A stretch of 64,000 nt of DNA, from assembly GCF_026151395.1 (NCBI RefSeq), contig NZ_JAMQPV010000002.1:62001-126000 (forward strand), given 5' to 3'. The stretch's first letter is position 1. Each line of letters begins with the position of its first letter. Below, piece after piece: positions 9,021-18,260 of this stretch. Below the pieces are notes generated by a model. That model saw nothing but the letters and a program-made list of their open reading frames with translations. It was not told where the DNA came from and searched no databases. Made by a program: the position numbers and the translations under genes. Source of the DNA: Leptospira limi (GTDB taxonomy: Bacteria; Spirochaetota; Leptospiria; Leptospirales; Leptospiraceae).

Positions 9021-10744
9021 TCATTCACTTTCAAACTTAAGTGTGGATGCAGTGTTTGTGCTGTGTTTAAATGTTGTTGTGTAGAGTGAAATTGGTTTTG
9101 GAACCGCATACATTGGGTCAATGTTATCAATCGCCAAACCAATGCGAGATCCAGCAGGGAAGTCATGTGCGACTGCTTGGAGGTCTACATTTAGGTCTAC
9201 GTCTTTTCCTTTCACATTGAAAAGGGTTGCTGTTCCATGGCTGATGAGTTTTCCCGTTCCCCAAAAGTCGACTTCATAGAGGTAAACAACTACATGAGGC
9301 GCGTAGTCAGAACTATTGATACGACCTTTGTAAAATGTTCTCCCGCGAAGTTTGAGTGGGGAAGATAAACTATCAGAGAGATACACCATCGCATTTGTTC
9401 GATCGATTAAATTCACATTGGTTGTGACAGGAACTGAAGCTGCACCGTCCAATATCTCTGATAAAAGGGGAACTCCAGTTGTGGCAATGGTTCCGCCAGA
9501 TAAAATGGTATCATTCCCATTACTTGTGTTTGTCGTTGTTGTGATTTTGCCTGGGGTAAAGAGTCCCATTGGTCGTAAGTGGTAAGTCTTTTCAACTTTC
9601 GATGGGTTTGGCCAAGTGGAGTAACTCACACGATCACTTGAGAAACGTTTTTGGATTGTCACTTTTGGTTTTGTCATGATTCCATTTTGGATTCCCTTTA
9701 ACCAATAATCGAACCAATCATAGGCGTTCGTCCAAACATAATTGTTAATTCCGAGAATCCCACCAATCTCTGCTGTTGCATGGATTCCATTGTTTAAATC
9801 CAGTTTTTTAGGAACCGTGAGTTGTTCGAAGTAGGGAAGGATTTGGTTTGGTTGGAATAAATTATCTTGTGAGTTATTGGAGATGTAAACTGGTTTGCCA
9901 GATGCATTGAGTTCCGCTACAAAATTGTTAGGTGATCTTTCTCTTGCCCATGATAAAACAGTAGCAACGTCTCTTGTATCCAATAGTTTTTGAAAATTCT
10001 CTGCAATGATTGGATCCATCCTTCCTGTGATATAACCTGCAGTCACGAGGAGAAGTCCCCAAACAAGTCTTGGTGTTTGGTTGCCATAAAGCGAATCAGG
10101 TAAACTTCCCCAACCACTCATAGCAACAGCGGTTTTGATCCTTGGTTCTTTGCTGAGTCCGAGTAAAGAAATTCCAGCTCCATATGAAATCCCCGCAATA
10201 CCGATGTTTGCTGCATTCACTGGAGCATTCGCTAAAAGAAAATCAATTCCTTTGGAAAGGTCTTCCATATCTTTCGGGCCTGCTACATTGATGAGTCCAC
10301 CAGATGTTCCAAACCCTCGTGTGTTGTAACTAAAAACAACATATCCTTTTTTTGCGAGTTTCGCTGCAGGGACAATGTATTCGTATTCATTGAGTGCCCA
10401 GCTATTGACAAAAATAATCGCTGGGAATGGACCTGTCCCTGATTTTGGGATGAATAAGTTCCCTGTGATTTTCACTCCGTCGTTCCCTAAAAACGAAATG
10501 TTATCATTAAAAGTAAAACTTCCATCGTTTTCATTCTGGAATGCCGTTTGTATGTCTCTAGTGTATGCGGCATTACTTTGTTGTAACATTTCTGGTGTTG
10601 CACTTGTGTTTTGCGATCCGCCATTTAACACCGACAAGATGGCACTCGTTTCTTTTCCGTTTTGTTTTCCATTCCCCCACACGTGATCAGTAGGAAGTTC
10701 CCTACGATGAGGAGGAGAGTGAGATAGTTTTTTTGCTTTTTCAT
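9021..10744 (-). pseudogene. CocE/S15-type alpha/beta-hydrolase lipoprotein, signal peptide out of frame by 1 nt
   Basis: The main reading frame (9021-10682, 553 residues from a GTG) is an intact alpha/beta hydrolase of the X-Pro dipeptidyl-peptidase / CocE type. The nucleophile elbow is GISYGAG (Ser about 166), NTRGFGTSGG lies before it, and a jelly-roll C-terminal domain follows. Immediately upstream, in another frame, an ATG at 10744 opens a textbook lipoprotein signal: MKKQK, a Leu-rich core, then LLIT-C. That frame passes out of phase at a run of five G (plus-strand C at 10674-10678). One more G would join signal and enzyme as C-G-G-N-G-K. Either the gene is frameshifted or the run was miscalled. 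Substrate unknown. It is divergent from the AraC-type regulator, which may control it. Confidence 0.75.
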
Positions 10745-10854
10745 AATTCGCCTCTGAATTGCCTCAAAAATAACATAAACAAGGGGTGTTTGCGTCTAAA
10801 ATGGGAATCTTGGACGAAAAAGTAGGTCTAAAATTATGATTTTGTACGTTTTAT

Positions 10855-10904
10855 TCGGACACTTACAATTCCAAACAGTTGACGAATCCGTGCATATTGT
10901 CCGA
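10855..10904. promoter_or_regulatory. Inverted repeat in the divergent hydrolase/AraC intergenic region
   Basis: TCGGACA (10855-10861) and its complement TGTCCGA (10898-10904) flank a 36-nt centre, between the hydrolase signal peptide start and the regulator gene. The position suits an operator shared by the divergent pair, but a 7-bp repeat can arise by chance. Confidence 0.3.
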
Positions 10905-10914
10905 CTTTTGTCGT

Positions 10915-12000
10915 ATGTCTGAATTTATGGGGTCTTGGCTCCAATTTGGTGCCTGGTATCATTTTGTTTTAGGAATCGGAATCCTTGTGAAAGAGAAAGG
11001 TTCCAAAGGATTTCCCTTCGCAATGATTGCGGCTTTTTCCGGTGGGACACTTATCATTTACGCCTATAGATTGTTTGCTGGATTCGAATTTGAATTCCCA
11101 CTTCTCAATCATGGGTATGTGCCCATCATCTACTTGATTCCAGGGAGTATGCAGTATACCATTGAACAGTTCTTAAGTACAGAGCCAGTCCCAATCGGCA
11201 AACTCAAACGATTGTACCCAACATTCGTTGTGATTGTTCTACTTGTTTCCTTACAAGTCTTCTATCCACAATCCTTAGAACAATCCATGAATGATAGTTT
11301 CACGGGTCTTCCCTTTTCCATTCCCGAATACTTTGCCTTACTTGGTTGTTTGTATTGGGTGATCAGTTTCTTATGGATGATTTACCAATACCGACATATC
11401 CTTTACAACAATCCAAATGAGGAAGCAAAACTTGGTGTCCGAGTTTTGGGGATGATCTTAAAAGGTAATATTACATTTGCTAGTTTTATTTTTATCAGCA
11501 CTCTATTCCGTTGGAACTCCGGGATTTATTTTACAGCAGGGATCGCCACACTCATGGCAGTCTTTGCTTTTATAGGAACAGAGATCAATCATGAGTTATT
11601 TAAAGATATTTTGCCAGGTCTCAGGCAATCTTATCGTACATCTAGAATCCTAAATCTTAATTTGGAAAAATTACAACAAGACTTAGACCATTTATTAAAA
11701 CAAGAATTCGTTTACCGAGAAGAAACGATCAATCTATCCAATCTCTCGGAACGATTAGGGATTAAGGACTACCAATTGAGTGAGTACATCAATGCGTATT
11801 TAAGAATGAACTTCAATCGATTGGTGAATGAATACCGAATTGCTGAAGTTTGCCAACTGATCGAACAAAACCCAAAAGTCAATTTGTTGTCACTCGCATA
11901 CCAAGTTGGATTCAATTCAAAAGCAAACTTTAATGTAGCATTTAAGTCATTGAAGAAAATGTCGCCGAGTGATTATGCGAAGTTAGTGGGAAAAGGGTAA
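10915..12000 (+). CDS. Membrane-anchored AraC/XylS-family transcriptional regulator
   Basis: The N-terminal ~200 residues hold about six or seven hydrophobic segments. The C-terminal ~100 residues form an AraC-type double helix-turn-helix: LSERLGIKDYQLSEYIN is the first and LLSLAYQVGFNSKANFN the second, ending KMSPSDYAKL. AraC domains on a 7TM-like sensor are common in Leptospira and Bacteroidota, but the signals are mostly unknown. I prefer the ATG at 10915 (361 residues); an in-frame TTG at 10879 would add 12 residues without a better ribosome-binding site. It diverges from the hydrolase lipoprotein gene, its most likely target. Confidence 0.85.
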   Translation: MSEFMGSWLQFGAWYHFVLGIGILVKEKGSKGFPFAMIAAFSGGTLIIYAYRLFAGFEFEFPLLNHGYVPIIYLIPGSMQYTIEQFLSTEPVPIGKLKRLYPTFVVIVLLVSLQVFYPQSLEQSMNDSFTGLPFSIPEYFALLGCLYWVISFLWMIYQYRHILYNNPNEEAKLGVRVLGMILKGNITFASFIFISTLFRWNSGIYFTAGIATLMAVFAFIGTEINHELFKDILPGLRQSYRTSRILNLNLEKLQQDLDHLLKQEFVYREETINLSNLSERLGIKDYQLSEYINAYLRMNFNRLVNEYRIAEVCQLIEQNPKVNLLSLAYQVGFNSKANFNVAFKSLKKMSPSDYAKLVGKG

Positions 12001-12056
12001 AGATTATAGAATCCCCAAAACTTAACATAAAAGATGATGAGGATTGTATTTCGATT

Positions 12057-15000
12057 TTACTTCTTTCCTTTTGGTTTTTTCTTAGAAACTGTATAACCTA
12101 AAGTAAATGCCATTTTCCAAATCATCTCTAAATATTCTCCTGTTTTTGTAATGCTAGATTCTGTTTTGGAATCGGGTAATACAGACTGTAAATGAAACTC
12201 ATTAGTTCCAAACCGAACTACATCAGGAGTCATATGGATCCAAGTATGCCAACCATACTCTCTTTGTTCTGGATAAAAGGTGAGTAAAATACCGGGTTCT
12301 TCTATCTTTGGCATTGTTGGAATTTGATTTTCTAATTTACGTCTGGCTGCCATATCCAACATCGTACGTGTCTCTGAATTTGGTTTTGTTTCTTTCCAAA
12401 GTTTTTGGATCAAATCGTCTCCTTTTTTCCCAAACCATCGCAGGAGAAGTGGTAGTCGTAGTCCTAAACATTCTTCATAGATACTGGAATCGTATGATTC
12501 ATGATTTGTCATATCTAATCGATTTTTGATCACTTGCGAAGTAATTTCAAAAGAAGATTCTCCATCTAACAAAAAAAGTCGAGCCGCAAGTAAATCCTGC
12601 CATACATACCATTCAGGACTTGGATTTTTCAATTGTGTTTTAATTGTATTTGAATCCATATTTAAAACCTGATTCCATTTGATCGACTCAGGTTCCATAA
12701 CTCTCATAAACTGTAATAGGTAAGTTTTCCAAGAAGGAGCTACGTAAGGTAGATTGAAAATTTCTATAAAATATGGATACACGGCTCGACCCTGAATGAA
12801 AAGGGCTTTGATGGCTTCCCATCGATCGTAAGAACCCGAATATTTATATTCATCCAAGGAATATCTTAGAGATTCAACAAGCCATGGGCCTCCATAACGC
12901 ACTACATCCTCGTGTTTATAATTGATTTCTCGAATTTTTTCGAATACATGTTGGATGCTATACTTTTCTGGATGGAGGATTGCCTCTGGTAATAAGGTTT
13001 TCTTTTTGGAAAGTGCGGAAGCATACTCATCGGAATCATCAAATTTTGGCGCCTCAGAACCAGTGAGTGTTTCCCAAGCACTCCTAGCCTCAACTTCTAT
13101 ATAACTCCACGAATAATCAACCATAGGATTTGGATCAGCATAGATATGATACCAAAGATAATCTTTGAGTTTGACAATTTTTTTCTTTTTAATGCAACGG
13201 ATGATTCCATAAACTCGTATCTGATCTCCTTTGTTCCCAAGAATCCTTTCCGCAAAGTTCAAATACTCTTTGTTATCTGGTTCCAAAAACAATAGGCCTG
13301 CCAGATAACATGCCTTTAGGTCGATCGCTATTCCAGGATGATTAGATTCATCAACGCCTGTGAAAAATTTGGAGAGTTCTAGTTTTGCTTTTTCTGGCTC
13401 CATTGTTGCCCAAGCAATGGCAGCTTCGGAGATATTAATGATTAGACTTAATTCCAAATAGGAGTCCCTATCTCTCCCTTTGATTAGAAAACTCTTTTTT
13501 AAATATTCCTCGATGATACCAATATGTTCATTTAAACCTAAATGTGCACATACAGCAAAAGCATTCCCTACACTCATTCCAAAGTATTTAAAATGATCAC
13601 GATAGGTAAAAAGTTTTTTAATTAATTCAACAGAGACTTCATCTAAAGTTAAAATTCTTTCTTGTAAGGCTTCGTTCAAATGAGTGTAGGCGGTGAACAT
13701 GTTGTTTAATGTAGGGCCTTCTTTTTGAACCTTTTGTTTGATTTCTTTTACATTGTCTAGGGTCTCGAAAGTACGCCATGCAGCATCAGCTAATACGGAT
13801 CTGGATTCTTTATGATCACTATTGATTAAAGCCTCTACAACGTATTCCATTCTTGGGTCATCTTGTTTGAGTTTATGGACCGCTTCCCTCAGGGAGATCA
13901 TCGCTTTGTCATCGTCCAACATGCCGATAGTTTTTGTGATTCCACAGAATGCTTTTTTATTGTCTGCATCATACTTCAGTCCTTGTCTAAAGGCAGCATT
14001 GATCACAGTAGAAAGTCGTTTTTCTAATTTTTCTGGATTGTAAGGCCAAGTATTATAAGCACTATCCGTTCGTTCTCTAAAATAGTCTTCAATGATTCTT
14101 TTTAGATTAGGATCTTTTTTGGATATTTCTTTTAGAATGATATCATGTGTTGCCACATCATCTGGATAATCTTCTATAATTTGAAAAAGGTCTGAATCTG
14201 ATTTCATTCTAGATTCTAACTCTTTTTTGGAAATGGTTTTGAGGTTCGATAATCCTAAACTATCATTGTATAACTGGATATTTTTTGGTTCAATTTGTTT
14301 TGGATCGGCATTACCAAATGTTTGGGTTCTAATATTTTCTACTTTTTCGGATGGTACATTAAATAGAGTATTTAAGTCTCCATCCAAATACCCAAGTATA
14401 TGTTTGCTAAGTATTGGGATAATTTTCCCCTTCGATTTAGTTGCAAGTTTGATGGTCTCTCTACATGCATCGTCATTTTTGAGATAGAAGTGGTGGATGA
14501 TCCAATAAGCAGCCAAGTTTGGATATTTTTTGATTTCTGGTTTTTCCTCTTCCCAAGTTGTATAAGAGGGCGCATCTGCTAATTTTTCGGTAAATGCATA
14601 GGCGGGGTCACCATAACTATGCCCGAGTAACCATGCTGATCTTTCAAACATATCCAATGAATTATGATAGATCGGTTTGTTCTCATAAATTTTAATCGCT
14701 TCCTTCTCGAAAGATCGAATCAAACTATCTTTAATATTGGATGCTATAATTGGTTCTTTTTCTTTTTTATCTGAATTTATTTCTTCAAATTCCTCATCCT
14801 CTTCGTCATCATAACTTTCGTTAGTATCGTTTGTCCAATTCTCTGCAATAAAATGGCTGATCGAAAAATACGGCAAATTTTCTAAAACTCCGATTTCATG
14901 GTTGTAATGGTTTACTTCTATGGATTCCTTTTCATTTGGTAGTAGGTTGATCCAACAGGTATCACCACTACCATCAGAAGCAAAAAGATACGAACCATTG

Positions 15001-15428
15001 AATAAAAACATCAATCCACTATAAGTTCCGACTAACCAATTTAATACTTCTTCCGAATCTTTGAATTTAACCAATTTTTCTATAGAAGAAACTGCATAAT
15101 CAAAACCGCCGTCTTCATCTTCTTCCAATTCGTCTTCTTCGGCAGAGTGATGATCGATCATATTCCAAACATCCGCTACTTCATACATAATGGATTTATA
15201 AGCTTTTTTTAAATTTTCCCATTCTAAAATTTCTTTTCCCGGTTTGAAACCATACATAGATTCGAAGTCTTTTAAAAAACTTTGATCGAATTTGTTTTTT
15301 TGTTTGGCCACATTTAAAAATTTATCTTTTAAGGATTGGAAAACCAATATCCGATCCATGATGATTTCTTTTAGTTTCCCTGAGTAAAAATCTGCTTTTT
15401 GTAAGTTTAGTTTTGTGTTTTGTTTCAT
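12057..15428 (-). CDS. Large protein with SUKH-like region and helical repeats, function unknown
   Basis: The protein has 1123 residues, no signal peptide and no membrane segments. An acidic cluster (EEDELEEDEDGG) spans residues 97-108. Residues about 135-198 hold a patch like the SMI1/KNR4 (SUKH) fold: FLFNGSYLFASDGSGD, then INLLPNE, a VNHYNHE strand and a YFSISHFIAENW helix. The following ~700 residues are regularly helical with short repeated blocks, consistent with HEAT/armadillo-like repeats. SUKH domains often act as immunity proteins against secreted toxins, but that role is inference here because no toxin gene is adjacent. It overlaps the upstream propeller-like gene by 4 nt (ATGA), so the two are co-translated. 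The tail is basic (SKKKPKGKK). Confidence 0.7.
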   Translation of the reverse strand: MKQNTKLNLQKADFYSGKLKEIIMDRILVFQSLKDKFLNVAKQKNKFDQSFLKDFESMYGFKPGKEILEWENLKKAYKSIMYEVADVWNMIDHHSAEEDELEEDEDGGFDYAVSSIEKLVKFKDSEEVLNWLVGTYSGLMFLFNGSYLFASDGSGDTCWINLLPNEKESIEVNHYNHEIGVLENLPYFSISHFIAENWTNDTNESYDDEEDEEFEEINSDKKEKEPIIASNIKDSLIRSFEKEAIKIYENKPIYHNSLDMFERSAWLLGHSYGDPAYAFTEKLADAPSYTTWEEEKPEIKKYPNLAAYWIIHHFYLKNDDACRETIKLATKSKGKIIPILSKHILGYLDGDLNTLFNVPSEKVENIRTQTFGNADPKQIEPKNIQLYNDSLGLSNLKTISKKELESRMKSDSDLFQIIEDYPDDVATHDIILKEISKKDPNLKRIIEDYFRERTDSAYNTWPYNPEKLEKRLSTVINAAFRQGLKYDADNKKAFCGITKTIGMLDDDKAMISLREAVHKLKQDDPRMEYVVEALINSDHKESRSVLADAAWRTFETLDNVKEIKQKVQKEGPTLNNMFTAYTHLNEALQERILTLDEVSVELIKKLFTYRDHFKYFGMSVGNAFAVCAHLGLNEHIGIIEEYLKKSFLIKGRDRDSYLELSLIINISEAAIAWATMEPEKAKLELSKFFTGVDESNHPGIAIDLKACYLAGLLFLEPDNKEYLNFAERILGNKGDQIRVYGIIRCIKKKKIVKLKDYLWYHIYADPNPMVDYSWSYIEVEARSAWETLTGSEAPKFDDSDEYASALSKKKTLLPEAILHPEKYSIQHVFEKIREINYKHEDVVRYGGPWLVESLRYSLDEYKYSGSYDRWEAIKALFIQGRAVYPYFIEIFNLPYVAPSWKTYLLQFMRVMEPESIKWNQVLNMDSNTIKTQLKNPSPEWYVWQDLLAARLFLLDGESSFEITSQVIKNRLDMTNHESYDSSIYEECLGLRLPLLLRWFGKKGDDLIQKLWKETKPNSETRTMLDMAARRKLENQIPTMPKIEEPGILLTFYPEQREYGWHTWIHMTPDVVRFGTNEFHLQSVLPDSKTESSITKTGEYLEMIWKMAFTLGYTVSKKKPKGKK

Positions 15429-16393
15429 GACGCTAATTCTTGATTGATAATATAAAATGATTCCGAATAGTGATTTCCGAAAATTTTAAACCAGAGGTCT
15501 CCTGAATTGTCTTTTTCAAATCTTAGAACATTTAAATCAGGGGTGATTTTATGGTATAAGGGGTGTTGTGTTAAGGTTAGTGTATCTAAATTAAAATTTA
15601 ATAAGTGTTTTTTTGATGGGGTTTTGTTTCGTTCTTTGAGAAGTAAAGTAAGGTTTGAATAGTCATCTATGGAAATATCTAGAAATTCTAAATAAGATCC
15701 AAAATACGATTTCATTTTCTCATCATATAAATCTAATAAATGTTTTAATTTGCCATCTTTGTTTCTTACTTCTAACTTTGAATCGGAATATAGAAAAATT
15801 TTGTCTGAGTTAATCTTCACATCCATCGGAGCTCCGCTGGTTGAAAATTCCGATATAAAGTTTCCTTCTAAATTTAGAATGTAAGCTGTATCTAGATTAT
15901 TTTCAGTAACCAAAATTCTGTCGTTACTGATTTGCTTTAGATTCCTCAGGTTTTGAAATTCTAGTTTTGAATTTAATATTTCCCAATGTGTTCCATTCCA
16001 TTTATGGATTTGTTTCCTTCCGCTTGTGTTGGCAAATATTACATACGTGTATAATCCTATATTTAATATTTGATAAGGTGCAGGATTTGTTAATTTCGGA
16101 GAAGGTACGTTAAAAAATTTATCATCATTGAAATAAATCACCGAATTTGAAGTCCCGAATGAAACGGTATCCGGATTGGAGTGGAAAGGATTATCGCTTG
16201 CTAAATAAATTCCAACGGGGAATTCATAACGAGTTATTTCTCCACCATCATTTTTATAAAGGATGGGACTTTGATTCCAGGAACCAATCCAGAGATTACC
16301 CAAACAATCTCGTTCGAACAGAATTCTTTCGAATCCCGTAATGATAGAATCTCTATTTAGGTTTTTAGTTATGTTGATTTTGATCTCTTGCAT
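15425..16393 (-). CDS. Beta-propeller-like protein of unknown function
   Basis: The protein has 322 residues and no signal peptide. It is rich in short beta segments with turns such as DCLGNLWIGSWNQS near residue 30 and NSGDLWFKIFGNH near residue 300. These resemble the blades of two-component-regulator propeller or YVTN-like repeats (D-x-x-GNLW). The first and last blades look alike, as expected for a closed propeller. It is the first gene of a two-gene minus-strand operon and overlaps the SUKH-like gene by 4 nt. I see no catalytic motif. A binding or scaffold partner for the downstream protein is the simplest inference. Confidence 0.65.
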   Translation of the reverse strand: MQEIKINITKNLNRDSIITGFERILFERDCLGNLWIGSWNQSPILYKNDGGEITRYEFPVGIYLASDNPFHSNPDTVSFGTSNSVIYFNDDKFFNVPSPKLTNPAPYQILNIGLYTYVIFANTSGRKQIHKWNGTHWEILNSKLEFQNLRNLKQISNDRILVTENNLDTAYILNLEGNFISEFSTSGAPMDVKINSDKIFLYSDSKLEVRNKDGKLKHLLDLYDEKMKSYFGSYLEFLDISIDDYSNLTLLLKERNKTPSKKHLLNFNLDTLTLTQHPLYHKITPDLNVLRFEKDNSGDLWFKIFGNHYSESFYIINQELAS

Positions 16394-16900
16394 TTTGTTT
16401 CTTAAAATCTTTTATGCAAATTGAGAACTATACATCTTTAGGCAATTTATTTTTTATTTAAGTGATTTTGAATTCAAACACCATGAATATCACTACAAGA
16501 AAAGGTGTTTCGTCTTAAAATCCACATCGAGAATATTAGGAAATATGAATGTACTAAGTCTCATAGAATTCTTTGAGACAAACTGTGAAATTAATTAGCT
16601 CTTATTTGAGAAACAATTCATCCGGAATTGTTATTGTTGCGACCTTAAAGGTGAAGGCTATTTTCTTACGATAATGGAAGGCTGAATTCTTGAATAAACC
16701 GAGAAAATAAATCCACAAACAGATTAAAAAATTATAGAAAGCGAAGAACTTAAAAAACTTTGCAGAATAAAATTTTTACATCCAAATCTCTCATTTGTCC
16801 CAGGTAACACTTATATTCTGTTCTGTTTGCCAATGAATGACAACCGTTACTTTTTTCCAAAAATTGTGACACTTTCTCCGTTGGCCTTACATCCATTTGT
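16394..16900. other. Intergenic region with a 22-bp imperfect palindrome
   Basis: This is 507 nt of AT-rich sequence between the propeller-like gene (minus) and the ArdC-type gene (plus). It carries no credible gene. A near-perfect 22-nt palindrome centred on GAATTC lies at 16558-16579, with GTCTCA on the left, TGAGAC on the right and a single mismatched pair inside. It could be a protein-binding site or a vestige of a mobile element. Confidence 0.5.
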
Positions 16901-17815
16901 ATGAAACAGAACAATTCAAAGAAAATAATTCAGAGTATTACAAATGATGTGATGGAGGCTATCCAGTCAGGCAGTCTTCAGGAGTGGGTCAAACCTTGGC
17001 AGAGTTTTGGCTTTCCATGGAATGCATTTACATGCAAAGAATATGGTTTTCTGAATGCCTTTTGGCTCACCAATGTCTTAGTGAAGTTTGGGTTTATTTA
17101 TCCCATTTGGGCAACAGAGAACCAATGGAAAAAACTTGGTTATTCTTTGAAAGTAGGGGAATCTCCAAAAACAGAAGTTGTATACCCTTACCATGTTCAA
17201 ATTCCTATCATCCCTCAAAAGAATACTACGGTTGAAGAAGGAGAAGATGAACAAGGTGAACTAGAAATTGAATATAAGTCGTGTTTGGTTCATAGGGTAT
17301 ATCCTGTCTTAAACATCTCCCAAGTCAAAATCCCTGATTGTGAATATGAAATGTTTGTCAAGAAGACAGTACAAAATGCTCCGGAAAGCGTTTCTGAGTT
17401 TGTGAAATCAATCAAACACAAGAAGGAAGAGATCGGAAATGATCGAGCAGCTTATGTTGTCCAATCAGATACAATTTTGATGCCAAAAAAGGAGTATTTC
17501 AAAACTGAAGCTGACTACTGGGCGGTTTACTTACACGAGTTAGGCCATTGGACTGGGGCATTTCACAGATTGAATCGAGATTTAACTGATGGTATTCGGA
17601 ATTATGCATTTGAAGAATTAGTCGCTGAACTTTGCTCGGCTATCTTTGCTGGTGAATTTGGTTTTAGCGGAGAGTTGCAACATAAAGAATACATTGGGTC
17701 TTGGCTTAGGATCTTGGAAAACAATCCACGAGCGATTGTTAAAGCAGGATATCTTGCCATGGAAGCTGTGGAATATCTGAAGAAGGAAGCGAATAAGGGG
17801 GTGGGGGCGAGATGA
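16901..17815 (+). CDS. ArdC-type antirestriction protein (ssDNA-binding plus zincin metallopeptidase)
   Basis: This 304-residue protein has the two-part ArdC layout. The N-terminal half (WVKPWQSFGFPWNAFTCKEYGFLN, residues about 29-52) matches the ArdC ssDNA-binding domain. The C-terminal half carries a zinc metallopeptidase motif HELGH at residues 212-216, then WTGAFHRLNRD and a downstream FEELVAELCSAI helix with the third-ligand Glu. Family members occur on plasmids and integrative elements and protect incoming DNA from restriction. No conjugation or replication genes are nearby, so this is an isolated mobile-element gene. An internal charged insert (VEEGEDEQGELEIE) near residue 110 is unusual. 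Confidence 0.88.
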   Translation: MKQNNSKKIIQSITNDVMEAIQSGSLQEWVKPWQSFGFPWNAFTCKEYGFLNAFWLTNVLVKFGFIYPIWATENQWKKLGYSLKVGESPKTEVVYPYHVQIPIIPQKNTTVEEGEDEQGELEIEYKSCLVHRVYPVLNISQVKIPDCEYEMFVKKTVQNAPESVSEFVKSIKHKKEEIGNDRAAYVVQSDTILMPKKEYFKTEADYWAVYLHELGHWTGAFHRLNRDLTDGIRNYAFEELVAELCSAIFAGEFGFSGELQHKEYIGSWLRILENNPRAIVKAGYLAMEAVEYLKKEANKGVGAR

Positions 17816-18260
17816 GGCCCTACCTCATTCATCTTTAAATTTTTTGGCTCATCTGGAGTTCAAAGCGAAGCATGAAAGTTGAATTATGCGGATTTGACTA
17901 ACTTAAAATTTGGTCCAACAAAAGTGGGAAGGTCACTTCTAGTTTACATATCGCTTGCATCAGAAAAAGTGAGTTACCACTCAATTGATATACGGTTAAT
18001 CAAAAAATAAACGAAATCTATTTTTAATTAAAATATATATAATAAAGTTGAATTGGAACGCAATTTATAACTCCATCTTTCCTTTCAATACAAGCCTACA
18101 TTGGTTTTTCGAAACGCTTATTTGTTATTAAAGACTGCTAAAATCGGTTTGACAGTAAAACATCTGTTTGTTTTATATATTTGTTTACTGTTAGGTTAAA
18201 ATTAGTTGATTAAATTTCCTGGATTGATTCTGTTGTGTAAAAATTAGGAAAAACGAATAA
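17816..18260. other. Intergenic region upstream of the beta-barrel gene
   Basis: This 445-nt AT-rich stretch has no supported gene. A small TGAGT-TACC-ACTCA hairpin lies near 17970. The only clear functional signal is the promoter-like pair at 18149-18177 in front of the beta-barrel gene. Confidence 0.5.
18149..18177 (+). promoter_or_regulatory. Sigma-70-like promoter for the beta-barrel gene
   Basis: TTGACA (18149-18154), a 17-nt spacer and TTTATA (18172-18177) precede the start codon by about 85 nt. An inverted pair ACAGTAAA / TTTACTGT brackets the spacer and -10 region, which could be an operator. Confidence 0.45.
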
